Shown one piece after another: positions 35,315 to 46,358 of a DNA stretch of 64,000 nt. Source of the stretch: Lasiodiplodia sp. COLG20. Its lineage: Eukaryota; Ascomycota; Dothideomycetes; Botryosphaeriales; Botryosphaeriaceae. The notes beneath the pieces were generated by a model. That model saw nothing but the letters and a program-made list of their open reading frames with translations. It had not been told where the DNA came from and did no database searches. The stretch's first letter is position 1, and each line of letters starts with the position of its first letter. The DNA is taken from NCBI GenBank assembly GCA_009801085.1, contig VNWV01000008.1:124001-188000 (forward strand), read 5' to 3'. The translations under genes and the position numbers were made by a program.

Positions 35315-35813
35315 ATGCTCCCCACTAATGCTCTTGTAGTCTTCTCCATGATGACGGCGCTCGCCCTCGGAGCTCCGCAGGTGGCCGGCTCGGTTCCAAA
35401 AGGGGCGGAAGCGAGCGGGGAGGTGATCACCGTGACTTTGTTCATGAATCCAAACTGGGAGGAGCCCTCGCAAGGATTTACTTACAATGTTGATGGTGGC
35501 CAATGCCGTGAGTATCGCTAACACTTCCCCAACATTGTGGATGAGCAGGCCATCAACTGATTATCTATTCAGAGAACTTGGTAGGAACCGACTACAACGA
35601 CCACGTCGGATCAATCCAGGTCCCATCTGGCTATCGCTGTCGTCTCTGGCAGTACGTTTCTCAACTCCTGTTCCAGATCTCACGAAGCTAACTTTTGATA
35701 CGAATAGGTCTCACGACTGCAACCAAAAGAGCACTGGCGATATCTGGTCTCCTGGTGCACAAGAAGTTCGTACCGACATCGGGCTCTCCAGCTTCAAGTG
35801 CTACAGAAATTAG
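35315..35813 (+). CDS. Small secreted protein with a beta/gamma-crystallin-like sequence
   Basis: Exons 35315-35507, 35573-35651, 35708-35813 (125 aa). A signal peptide (MLPTNALVVFSMMTALALGA) precedes a mature protein of about 105 residues. The pattern ITVTLFMNPNW...FTYNVDGGQC...NDHVGSIQVPSGYRCRLW...SSFKC resembles a beta/gamma-crystallin unit, with four Cys (GQC, YRC, DC, FKC) in the region. Both introns are clean and phase-consistent. Small secreted crystallin-like proteins occur in many fungi and include killer-toxin-like and effector candidates; the function here is unknown. It is isolated beside a HET gene. Confidence 0.8.
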
Positions 35814-36177
35814 ATCTTCTGATCGAAATGACATCGCGAGAGATCCCGCCCACTACTCTGTCGTAAGTAAATCAAAGTAAAAATTAGAGACTACGTTGTT
35901 TGCAAAGCACTAAAGACAAATTCAGATGCCCATTCCGGCTTGTGTCCCTCTTCAAATATCGCTTCTCAGATTTCTAGTAGGCAGAATAAACAGTTGTTAT
36001 TCCCTCAAACCCACACTCGATGCATTGATTCCTTGTTGAAATGCCCATGTCCCAACTTTACTGCGCTGCAAGCTGTCAAACAACCCAAAAGAACGATCAC
36101 CCTTGCCTCCTCCCTCCAGTAACCTCTCGATCGCACGTGAGACTGGAAGCCCAATGTTTCATAGCCAGCTACACTCT
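35814..36177. other. Convergent spacer
   Basis: 3' flanks of the small secreted protein gene and HET-B. Nothing supported. Confidence 0.45.
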
Positions 36178-38784
36178 CTACTCCAATACTGCTGTACAAA
36201 ACTCAGGCTCTGCTTCTTTCCATCTCTTCATGTAGACTTGACCAACTCCCAAACGACGTGCTACTCCATCTTGCTGACTGATCAACATGACGTTGATTCT
36301 TGCTGGCGTATCGGTATAGGTCCGGAAGGAAGATCGAAACTTTTTTCGGCTTTGTACATTGAGGCTGGTCTTTTCCTCATCAACAGCCCGGGAATTGTCA
36401 TTGCGTGTGTCTTTCCGTTGCATCTTATTTAGATCATCGTCGCTCATAATGGCGTTTCTCTTGACCCAGTACTCAATGCTATCTTTATACTCTCCTTCCC
36501 CTGTCTGAGGCTCCCATGTTCCATCGTCCCGCTTCCGCATCTTCATGTTGAGCTCTTTTGCGGTAGACCGGATGGTGTCGTAGTCAGACGTGATCGAGAG
36601 GGCCAGAAAATCCATCTGCAGCCGGCTGCTGGTTTTGATCGAGTTGCAGTGCACGTCAGCGGTGGATTGGGTAAGGCGGATGAGTCCCATCCAGCTCCCT
36701 TTAGGTGACCGCAAAGAAAATATTCTGTTGGAAGCAATAGTACTTAGGTACTCTACCTTAAGTGATGCGCGTTGGGTGAAGACCAGGATTCTGCCCGGTT
36801 TGGCGCACGCCCTCATCTTGTCTTCCGTCGAAAATGAGGAGAGGAATACTGGATCTGGATTTCCGGAATATCGAATACCTCTCTCTATAGCGAGACGAGA
36901 TGTGAAATGACCCATAGGTTCTTTACACTTCATGGTATCATTCTCAAGATCGAATGGTCGACTATTATGGTCGTTGCGCTCAAATGTGAAGTGTTCCTTT
37001 TTGAAAAACCCTTCCCTCCAAGCATATTCCATGGTGGTGACGTGCCATTTAACGAGCTCTTTGTCTGCTTGGAATAGCCTGTCGTGATCGATCTCAGGAT
37101 ATTCTATCATGAAAGGCACAAAGGGAACCGGCTCCAGTGCACCAGAAGGGCTTGGAAATGCCCACGAAGCTAGTGAAGCACTGACGCCAAAGACCTTCTT
37201 CATAACAGGGTATTCGTATTTGACAGGGCCGTGGAACGAGCACCAGGCCCAGCTGGGAAAAGTCTGCTTGCCGGACGTGTCCGGAGGCCTAATATCCCTG
37301 TCCCACTGCGCAGGTTGCCATAGAATCGCATCATCGAAAAGCTTCATTGGCAACCCATATCTGACATCTTGACCGCAGTTTAGTCATTTCGCCGCGCCTT
37401 TGAATGCGTACAGAATATCCGTGTGCAGTGTTAAAGACCGTCGAGTGTACTCTGCTACGCCAGTGAAGTAGTCTTTCGTTCTTTCCCACTTGCGCGTGAA
37501 TTTCTCTGCAGGTTCCGAGTGGATGGAATTTCCCAAAAGGTCATCTTTATAGAGTACGGCGAACACGCCATAGTCTGTGAAGAATATAGCGTTGTTGGCA
37601 CAGATACGCTCCTGGAAGGTCCAGCCTCGACCGTTCCACGTTGTATCAGCTAAGATACTCTCCAAGTCGGGAAACGGTGGCCTCAGGTCCAGTGCTTCCC
37701 AGATGAGGGCCGCATGACGGCGGCTTCTATGTTTGCTGATACCTGCGATCCCATCGTGTGCACTTGCTCCGGAAGCAGAAACAATAGTAATGCTAGACGA
37801 TGCGTAGATGCTGTCCATGCCATTGATTTGGTCGTCTTTATTGTATTCATTGTTTTCGTCATCTTGCACGATGCAGAGCCGATCGACCCATAGATAGTGA
37901 AATCCAAGCTCTTGACAGGCTGTCATGGCATCCCTGATAGTGGCTGGAAGGTCCAATTTGGAGAGCACGCCTGGCTCCTTTAAGAGCTCGAGGCTACTCT
38001 TTGTCGCCTGCAGTTCTTCATGGTCTGCGATCGAGACTCCCCAAACATAGCTCAACGTAGCATAATGCGAAGGCTTCAGAGGCTCGACAAGACATTGCCT
38101 GGCCAAATCAATGACTTTGAAGCCAACGGGGAGCTCTGAGACTGTATTTGACGGAAGATCCCAGCTCCTCACCGTGTCCCAATCAACCTTCTCACGAAGG
38201 TGCATGTATGGCGTGTATGATGCTCTCTCGGTGGTTTGGACTGCAATGGTCCGTTTTGTCACGCCCGGACGACCCGCGGCTGAAATCTCAAATTCGCGTT
38301 TTTCGTGCGCCTCCGTTCGATGAGGTGTGCCAAAACAAGATGCACGACACTCGCACCATTTCCGGATTGCGATCTTCCGTAGGGGGCCATCTGAAGCGCC
38401 ATGGAGCACCCGAAATAGGCCGCAATTCCGTTCCGGCTGTTCAAAAACAGATGCGCTGACTTCGAATTCGATCTCGTGAATGGTGCAATCCAAGCGAACC
38501 TTAGGTTCAAGGCTCGGAAGAATGCACCGAAACCAATGTCCGAGGCGTAGATGTTTGCAGAAGCCGCAGGCGGTTTCGTGGTGCGAATCATATACCTGGC
38601 AGTTGGTGCATTGGTCGTGGAAAGCTTTCGAGGCAAATACGCTGTCGATATCGTCCACAGGTGGGGGCCGGATTTTCACGGCGCGAATCTCGGAACAGTG
38701 ATTGCACCGACGATAATCATCAGAGTGTTCGAAGGTTTCCATCTCTTTAGGCTCGGGCTCGTCCGGGTTAGGTGACTGGTCCAT
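36178..38784 (-). CDS. HET-domain protein B, interrupted by one in-frame UGA
   Basis: From the ATG at 38784 (MDQSPNPDEPEP) the frame runs 466 codons, meets TGA at 37384-37386, then continues in the same frame for about 400 codons to the stop at 36178. The upstream part has the HET domain (about aa 236-390: YATLSYVWG, LGFHYLWVDRLCIVQDD, SIYASSSITIVSASG) and GRGWTFQERI. The downstream part is intact and family-typical (YGLPMKLFDDAILWQP, FPSWAW, GRILVFTQ, INVMLIS). Spacing around the stop matches other HET proteins (DILYAFKGAAK-stop-LNCGQDVRYGLP), so it looks like one substitution rather than an indel. The stop context is UGA CUA, a known readthrough context. A 51-nt GT-AG intron (37361-37411, GTACGC...TCAG) would also remove the stop in frame but deletes the conserved AFKG block. 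It is divergent from the NLR at 39772. Whether the gene is active is open. Confidence 0.8.
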
Positions 38785-39771
38785 AGTAGCACACAGCCCG
38801 GTACTCGAGTAACAAGGATAGGATAACAAATAGTTGAGAAGGTGACTGGTAGCGGAAATGGTGGCAAAGGTCGGGCGACTCAGAAAGATTTGCAAGACAG
38901 TAGAGTGTTGTCTTCACAAGAACCAAGAACTGAATTTCTAGATACGGCACGTGATGCATAGGAGTGGGGCTACTATGGCGAAGACCGACACCGTGACTGG
39001 TAGATCACGAAGCTAAGTCATGATCCTAGACTATGTACCTAACGGGAACGATAGGCACTGCAACTACCGCGTATGGCGGATGACTAAGCACGGCAAGAGG
39101 CTGCTAACATGACTGCTGTTGTGCGGATAGTCCGGTCCGGTCTGCAAAATATGTCTGCACCAACATTCAAGTCATAGTAACGAAGATGGCGAAAGAGGCA
39201 CTAGAACAGAAAAGGACCACGTCCGCCAACATAGTTGAGTAGTAGTCAATGCTAACTAGTTACACATGCATATTTGTGTGGGAGCAAGGCTGACAACTGG
39301 CCCTCGATAAACTGCATAACAAAATCTATCTTTGAGATCAGTTCCCCCCCTTTTTTTTGCGAGTGAAATAAGCGAGCCAATATTTATCAGCGTAGAGCTA
39401 GGCATCACCTGCGCGCTGACGGCAGTGTTGATTGGATGAGGCGACACAGCCTGGATGCGACTTCGCATCCCCGCTCCAACTTGCTGTCAGCCACGTTCTC
39501 AACCAACTCTCTCAACTCCACACCCCTTCAGTTCTAAATGCTCCCCGGTGCACCAGTATGTTGGAACCACATATTCACAGTAAATCTCTACTAAAAATAG
39601 ATCCACGCATTAAGAACCGCTCGGCTCTCCGCATGCGATCGCCCGCAGTCCCTCCACAACTACTAAGCCCCAAGGCTGAATCTTCCCATCGATAAAGCCC
39701 ACCACCGACGCTGGTTCGAAGCCATTCAAGCCATTCCCGAACACATCTTTAGATGGTAGCTGCAGCACACT
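38785..39771. other. Bidirectional region between HET-B and the hydrolase-NLR
   Basis: A 987-bp shared 5' region. Blocks at about 38810-38905 and 39217-39296 recur in diverged form at about 44800-44875 and 46048-46123, so the region was duplicated together with the HET 5' end. Confidence 0.65.
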
Positions 39772-42700
39772 ATGGTGGCAGACAAAGATGTTGTTTTCAG
39801 AGTGCGAGGGATACCAAATGAATTCGTGGAAAGCGACGTTCAGGACGTGCTCCAAACCGAGTTTGGGTTTGACCGACGAGACGACATCAAAATCACGCGT
39901 CTGGCTCCCTATTACTCCCGAAGAAAAGAAAAAGTCGGCACTATAAGCTTTCCGAATATACCACCGGTCCTGCTCGAATGCAGTGACTACCATGTCGAAA
40001 CATTTCGAAGCTCTCGCGGCGTATCTGCAACCCAGCCACTCGTTCTAGACAAACATTTTGAGGGTTTTACTCCTCTTCACCATTGTGACGCTAATTTTGA
40101 GATCGAGTAAGTTCTCATTTTGGTCACCAAAGCATGTCTCTCGTTTGTCATCCAGTGACTGACTTCTCTAGCATCATTGCGCTGAGCGGGCTGAACGGGC
40201 ACGCCTTTGGTTCTTTCAAGTGCAAAGACAGCTCCTATATGTGGCTACGCGACGATCTTCCAGTCGATTTACCCAACGCAAGGGTGTTTTTGTGGGGCTA
40301 CAACACCCGTGGTGACACCTTTCAGAACGTCAATGACTTGGGGAAACGATTGTGCGGAGATATTAGGATCTTGCGAAGAGGTTTAGAGGTGAGCACTTGT
40401 CATAGAGTCTTTGCCTTACATCAAAGCTAACCAATCGACAGAACCCTCGTCGTGTCCCAATAATATTTGTTGCCCATAGTCTTGGGGGGCTTGTTGTCAA
40501 TTCAGTGAGTATATATTTCTATTCTCCGTGATTGTCACTAATCGTAACACAGGCCATCAGGTCAATGTCAGACGGTGTGGATGATATGGATAAGGAGAAT
40601 TTCAGATCTTTGCGGGGTGCCCTCTTCTTTGGGGTACCCCGTCAGGGAATGAATATACAGTCATTGATTCCGATGTTCCCTGAACGAGCTCGACAATCCT
40701 TACTGCACTCCCTCGATCACACAAACTCGCCGACGCTACACATGCTTGCAGAATTGTACGACAGGAAAATGTGTACGCGAGGGGACTTTCAGTGCTTGAA
40801 TTTTTACGAAACAATGGCTTCACCAACAGCAATCAAGGTAGGAATCCGTAGAATCTCAAAAGTCTCATAATCGTCAAGAAGAGTATTGACGAGTCTCAGG
40901 AAAACGGTATATGGGCAATGAACGGGGAACCGGCTGTTCTAGTGACACCAGCGTCAGCAACTGGGGGAAAAGTATACGATGTTGAAGGACACGAAGCTAT
41001 CCAGGTCAACCGAACTCATAGCGATCTGGTTAAATTTGCTACCCGCTTCGATGGTGCATATGAGAGAGCAGTAGACTTCTTTGATAGACTTTGCAAACAG
41101 AAGTCGCACAAAGTATGGGAATTATCGGAACAAGAGAAGGGTAACTATCCTTAGCATAGCTCGACTTCTTATGCTTACTTCATTCAAGATTTTCTCAAAT
41201 CCATTTCCTTCCTGGAACAAGACTGGCGCGAACAAGACGACAACATCAGAGCAGCACCGGGCACTTGCAGCTGGCTGTTGGAACAGGACAGTTTTCGCTC
41301 CTGGCTAAGTAGCCCAACTAGTAGCCTCTTGTGGATTCTTGGACATCCAGGAGTTGGGAAGTCGACACTCATGAATTCTATCGTGCGTTGGAAAAGAAAG
41401 AATGTTGAAAGTTTCGAGGAGATCGTCGCAGCATTCTACGTGCATGGTCGCGGTAACGAACTTCAGCATTCACCAAGCGGGTTATACCGATCGATGCTGC
41501 ATCAACTCTTACCCTATATTCCCGACCACTTCAAATCTCTTACTGAAGATTGGTCCAAGGAGAAAGGCACCCGCGAAACATGGACGTGGTCAGAACAAAA
41601 GCTTCGCGAATGCTTCAACTCTACAGTTTCCAACATATGTGACCGGCTTCCTGTAACCCTGTTCGTAGATGCTCTTGATGAACTAGGGAAAGAGAATGCC
41701 GTCAGATTCATTGAGCAGTTTGGAGCAATGATCAAAAATCTACGGGATTCTGGGGGAAAGTTGAGAATCTGCTTCTCTTGCCGTCACTATCCAGACCTTT
41801 ATCCGGATCCCAACGCGAACCTCTACCCCGGTCTGCCTCAACAGTCTAGCTTCTCTGTTAAGGTTGAGGAGAAAAATGGAATCGATATCGAAAAACTTAT
41901 TTTGTCGCATCGAGCATTGAGAAAAATGGACACCCAAACGAGAAAAGAAGTTCTTCAACTGATACTCAACGGAGCAAAAGGCGTATTCCAATGGGCCGTT
42001 CTAGTTTTGGAGCAGATGGACCAATTGCTTGATTATGGTCCTCACCCAAGCAGAATCAAGCAAGAGATTGAGAGAATTCCAACAGGTCTGGAGGCACTTT
42101 ACGACTCCCTTCTCATTTCGTCGAACCCTGACCCCGGACAAACCTTTAAATTGTTCCAATGGCTACTTTTCACGGTCAGGCCACTTTCTGTAGCAGAGCT
42201 GCGGGACGCTCTCGCTATCGAAGCCTACATGGCACATAAATCTTATTCTGACATTCAATCTTCTCGTAACTATTACGTCCTGGAGAAGATGAAACAGAGT
42301 GTCAGAAGCCTATCCAAAGGGCTTGTTCAGGTCAAGGTTCATATCGACACAACAAAATCCACTCAGCACGTCTTCAATTCCTTCCAGGAGAAAGATCCAA
42401 ACTACCACGTGGAGTATCAGTCGGTTGAGTTCATTCACGAATCGGTTCGAGATTATCTAATCGAGAAGGGACTTCACGCACTGAAGACAAAATTGGGCCT
42501 TCTTCCGGGAACTCCACAGTACAGCTGCCAATTCCAGCTGTCAAGGTCTTGCATTGGATATCTCGGTCTCAATGAAATCGGCTGTAGCATTGATTCATGC
42601 CGTCCCTATAATCACGGGTCTATGGATGCGACACCTACCTGTGAGTACGCCTTGAGAGACTATGCACACTTCTTTTGGATACATCACGTCATGAAGACAG

Positions 42701-44292
42701 AGCAGGAAGACATTGATCAGCAAGATCTTCTTGCAATATTCGGATTCGGAAATGGAATAGAAGATCTCCCCTCTATTTACGTTGTCGATTATCCTCATAC
42801 AACGTGGGAAATCTTTCAAAAACGCCGAGAAGAAGTCTCCTACGCGAATACAATGTCACAAAAGGATGACCAGCTTCTGTCGACCTTGAAACATTGGGAC
42901 GCCCTTAGAGAAACTACTGTATGGATGCGGTTCCACCAAGCCTGGATGAATACGGGTGGCCATTTGAGTCTCTGCTCGATCATGTGCCTGGCTGGTATCT
43001 CCAGTGCATTAAAACAAATGAGTCTCCGTCAATCAGACCTTTACCGCACGCCTGAAAGAGGACGCCTCCTAATGTATGCTCTTTTGGGAAGGCATGAGCA
43101 AATTATCCAGGATATTTTGAAAGACCTTCACATAGACGGGGATTTATCAATGTCACCAGGGTTAGATTTCCAAATGGACGGGTGGTCACTTTTAGCCTTT
43201 GCTGTGGAGACCGGGCAAGAAGACCTACTTCAGAAGCTTTTGGATGCCGGTGCAGATCCGAATCTCTACTATACAACCTTCCCATCATACAAAAGAACCT
43301 ATCTTTTCGAGGCAATGGAAAAAAATAGCAGTAATATGGTGCGGCGTCTATTACACGCTGGCGCTGATGCAAACCTGCCATCAGATCATCAAATATATGA
43401 TTATTGGCTCGTACCACTTCATCGGTCCGTCAAGAACGGGAATGTGGATGCGGTCAGGGCTCTATTGGAATCAGGAGCAGACCCCAACATTCCTGATCGA
43501 AAAGGAAGTACACTTCTGAGGATTCTTCTTGACGAATGTCGGAGCATATCGGCAGATAACTTTCGGGAGATCTTCAGATTGCTTCTTCATCATGGTGCCG
43601 GTGCAAACCACTGGAGAGACCATCACAGGACGATACTGACAAGGCTTATGAACGGTACAGATTATGGTGGAGCCTTATACTACGGCCTTGAGATTGATTG
43701 GCGGCTGGGATTACTGATCAACAGTGGCACACATTCTGCTGTCATTAACGGTTTCAATACATCAGCCTTAGAGGTAAACCTTTTTCCCGGATCACATGAG
43801 ACCGCTGTCGTCGACGGGAATTTGCTCCATTGGAGAGATCACTTTGGATATACAATTTTGATGTGCGAACTCATGATTCGCAAAAGTATCGGGTGGCGGC
43901 AGATGGGAAGATTCGGCGAGATGTTGGAAAAATTGGGAAGCCTAGCGAGTAAGGGCGAATGCGACTTCAACGTGCAAGCCCGCGATGGGAACAACCTACT
44001 CTCGGTCGCTGTCATCATGAACGCTACTGAGATAGTCGACATGTTGCTCAAGCACCCGACCGTTGATCCCAACCTCCAAGACATCAATGGCCACACACCA
44101 CTCATGAAGGCAGCTGATTATGGACACAAGGATATTGTGAAGCTTTTTCTGGGTTGTGAACGGACGGTCATTGGTATGGTCGATAGGTACGGGTGGACAG
44201 CATTTGATTGGGCGGTTCATGCTGGAAATGCGGCCATAGCAACATGGCTGCGGAATGCTCTAAAAGGGTACAAGAATGGTTGGCAGACTTAA
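39772..44292 (+). CDS. NLR-type STAND protein: alpha/beta-hydrolase (SesB-like), NACHT, ankyrin repeats
   Basis: Exons 39772-40106, 40172-40388, 40442-40504, 40553-40837, 40900-41140, 41189-44292 (1414 aa). The N-terminus (MVADKDVVFRVRGIPNEF) leads into an alpha/beta-hydrolase with IIALSGLNGHAFGSF, VFLWGYNTRG and the nucleophile elbow FVAHSLGGLVVNS (about aa 185-205), the arrangement of SesB-type effector domains. The NACHT has P-loop LGHPGVGKST (about aa 430) and Walker B LFVDALDEL. Ankyrin repeats occupy about aa 1040-1400 (GADPNLYY, GADPNIPDRKGST, NGHTPLMKAADYGHKD). In fungal NLRs the N-terminal hydrolase is thought to be the effector and the repeats the sensor. All five introns are in the 5' fifth. 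It is divergent from HET-B, a pairing consistent with an allorecognition module; partnership is inference. Confidence 0.92.
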
Positions 44293-45121
44293 TGTTCATC
44301 GTTGAGTTCTTGGACTAGACTTTGAGCTCTGCAAAGATCTATTTATAACTACCTAGGAGAGATGGTACTGATTTGAGCCCACCATTCCATAGTCTCTAGG
44401 TATGGACGAGGGATTCGTACGCATGGTACTCATTGATAGGGATAAAGTTTGGCTGTGTTTCTTTTGTAAAGCGTATCTTTCTTCTCTTGTTTCGCTGTTT
44501 CACAGCTTCTTCTTGTATTCAGAACTCAGCCGAATGTATCTTTACTCTACTTCGGAATAATTATGGAACGCGACGAATTATTCGATCATGGATAGCTTTT
44601 GAAGTGAGTCCGCCATTCGAATCACGTGGCGGAAGGGGCGGCTGGATGTATTTCATGGTGAGAATCGAGCAGTGATTGCATGGATCCTGAATGGAGCACT
44701 CCCCACTCTTCATCTTAAGCACTCCTACTGCGTATACGAAAATGATCCATAGTTGTGCCCCGACGTGGATTTGAGATACAAAGTTGAGGCAAATGAGATT
44801 TAGAAACATAATTAGTAGCAAAGATGGTGGCAAAGGTTGAGGCGACTCAGGCAGCTTTCTGAGACAGCATGTGTGTTTATAAGCGCTAAGACGCGCATTT
44901 CTGTGAGAGTGTTTCGTGAAGATATAGCTGTGCCGAAAATCAACATAGTGACTATGGCTATAGAGAGGCACCGGCCTGGACCGGTCTATGAACTATGGTC
45001 ACACCTTATTATTTAAATTTTAACATTAGCAAGACCCTATGTCAAGTGTAGAAGATTACTCCAGGATGGACCAAAGCCAGCGTCCGCCGGGTATGTGCGG
45101 CGTGCAGAAAGTCAAGTAGAA
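44293..45121. other. Intergenic region carrying a HET relic
   Basis: 3' flank of the NLR followed by a decayed copy of the HET-B 5' end and upstream region (see the pseudogene entry). No intact gene. Confidence 0.6.
44561..44750 (-). pseudogene. Relic of a HET gene 5' end, duplicate of HET-B
   Basis: On the minus strand, CNHCS...(K/Y)I(Q/R)PP...SKA(F/I)HD near 44580-44680 aligns with the N-terminal region of HET-B (same residues near aa 30-60), including an identical run TGCAATCACTG. The relic ATG (44748-44750, ATGGATCA) corresponds to the HET-B start (ATGGACCA), and homology extends upstream into non-coding sequence (about 44751-44890 against 38785-38905). The frame is shifted and the HET domain is absent, so this is a truncated, decayed copy. 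Confidence 0.7.
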
Positions 45122-45857
45122 TCATTCCACAGCCAGTTGCTTCCCAACTCCGGCGCTCGAGTATCCATAAAATACGGAAAGGCCATGGCAAATCAGCGCA
45201 AAGACGGCAATAATGGTGACTATCAAGGCAGTCTTAAGAAGTCAGCGCCAATGCCTTTTCGAGGACGAAAGCGAAATTCATACCTCCCAATTGTCGGATG
45301 CCCATCCCCCTTGTGCCCACACACCGTGCCAAAGCATCAGCAGCATTCCACTAAGGAAGCACAGTATTCCGAATCTCAGCATCATGACCGGGATTTGCCA
45401 TATGAAAAGCTGGATCAAACGCGGCCGTTGCCCTACACCTAGTATGTTTCTCAGACGGCTCAGATAGGCCGGATGACAGTTGAGGCGATAGAGCATGATG
45501 CTTTGCTGGGTGGCAGTTGCTACGCAAGCCAAGATAAAGATCAAAGCCGCGTACCACAGGGCGAGCACCGGCCATATAATCTGGTTCCTCTCAGCCACTG
45601 GCCAGCTGAATGCGCTGGCGCAGAGACTTGCGAGAAAGGCACTCTGGAAACATCGTTAGACCGGAAAGGGAGTTTAGGCATAGGAATCTTACCGTCAAGC
45701 CAACAAATCTGAGTTCGTCGAGTTTGGACTCGTGCCATTTCCGGGTCAGATGGTCCTGGTCGTTTTCGGGATCGAGAAGCTCGTGGATTGGCTCCCATGC
45801 AGCTATCAGTGGGCTAGCCAGCTCCCCGAACATCAACTGAACACCAAGTATGGGCAT
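45122..45857 (-). CDS. Small polytopic membrane protein of unknown function
   Basis: Exons 45693-45857, 45284-45643, 45122-45232 (211 aa). A cytosolic N-terminus (MPILGVQLMFGEL..., KWHESKLDELRFVG) is followed by three or four hydrophobic segments: around FLASLCASAFSWP, IIWPVLALWYAALIFILACV, LRFGILCFLSGMLLMLW, and TALIVTIIAVFALICHGLSV. It resembles fungal membrane proteins found near HET/NLR genes, with the recurring H-R-L-x-C-H-P motif (LYRLNCHP), but I cannot assign a function. The last acceptor (CTTAAG, 45233) restores the final helix in frame. It is divergent from the class-3 lipase at 46359, sharing a 501-bp upstream region. Confidence 0.72.
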
Positions 45858-46358
45858 CGTGAATAGTATTGAAGATCTCGGAAGCAGGTCGAGGATTGTC
45901 TTAATTTTGTGTTGAGTGCAGATGGAAGTTCCCGGTCTTTAGTCTTTAAAACTTCATCTTCAGCTGACTACGCAAGAAGCAGGAGCTTAGAATAGAACCG
46001 GAAAAGGTTCACCGCTAAAGCGGCTGTGGGAAAAAAAAAAAAAAGACTGCATCCGCCAACGTGGCTAGGCATCAACCATTGCCTTGCAGATACATATTTG
46101 TGTGGGGGCAAGGCGGACACCGAGGTGAACAACAATGTGATCGCTGATTGGCCACCGTTTCGAGGGGGGATGATGCCCAGTCCTTGCAGCCCCGACAGTG
46201 CCTGTGAAACGTTGCAATCAAGGATTCGCGGCAGTGCAGCTGAATGCAGCTCATAAGCAGTCAACACTGGTCAGGTGGTCTGGTTTCCCCAGCCTCGTCT
46301 TTGCACGTTTAAACGCCATAGAGATCGCACATAATCACAGACACAGAGCCTTGAAGTC
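45858..46358. other. Bidirectional region between the membrane protein and the lipase
   Basis: It contains a 14-nt A run (near 46031) and a block at 46048-46123 (CCGCCAAC...CATATTTGTGTGGG) shared with 39217-39296 upstream of the hydrolase-NLR. Confidence 0.65.

Noticed and set aside
39998..40505. FVAHSLGG read as a defective lipase motif because it lacks the first Gly of GxSxG
   Set aside because: The first position of this elbow commonly varies in SesB-like NLR effector domains; the Ser and following Gly-Gly are intact, so it is not evidence of inactivation.
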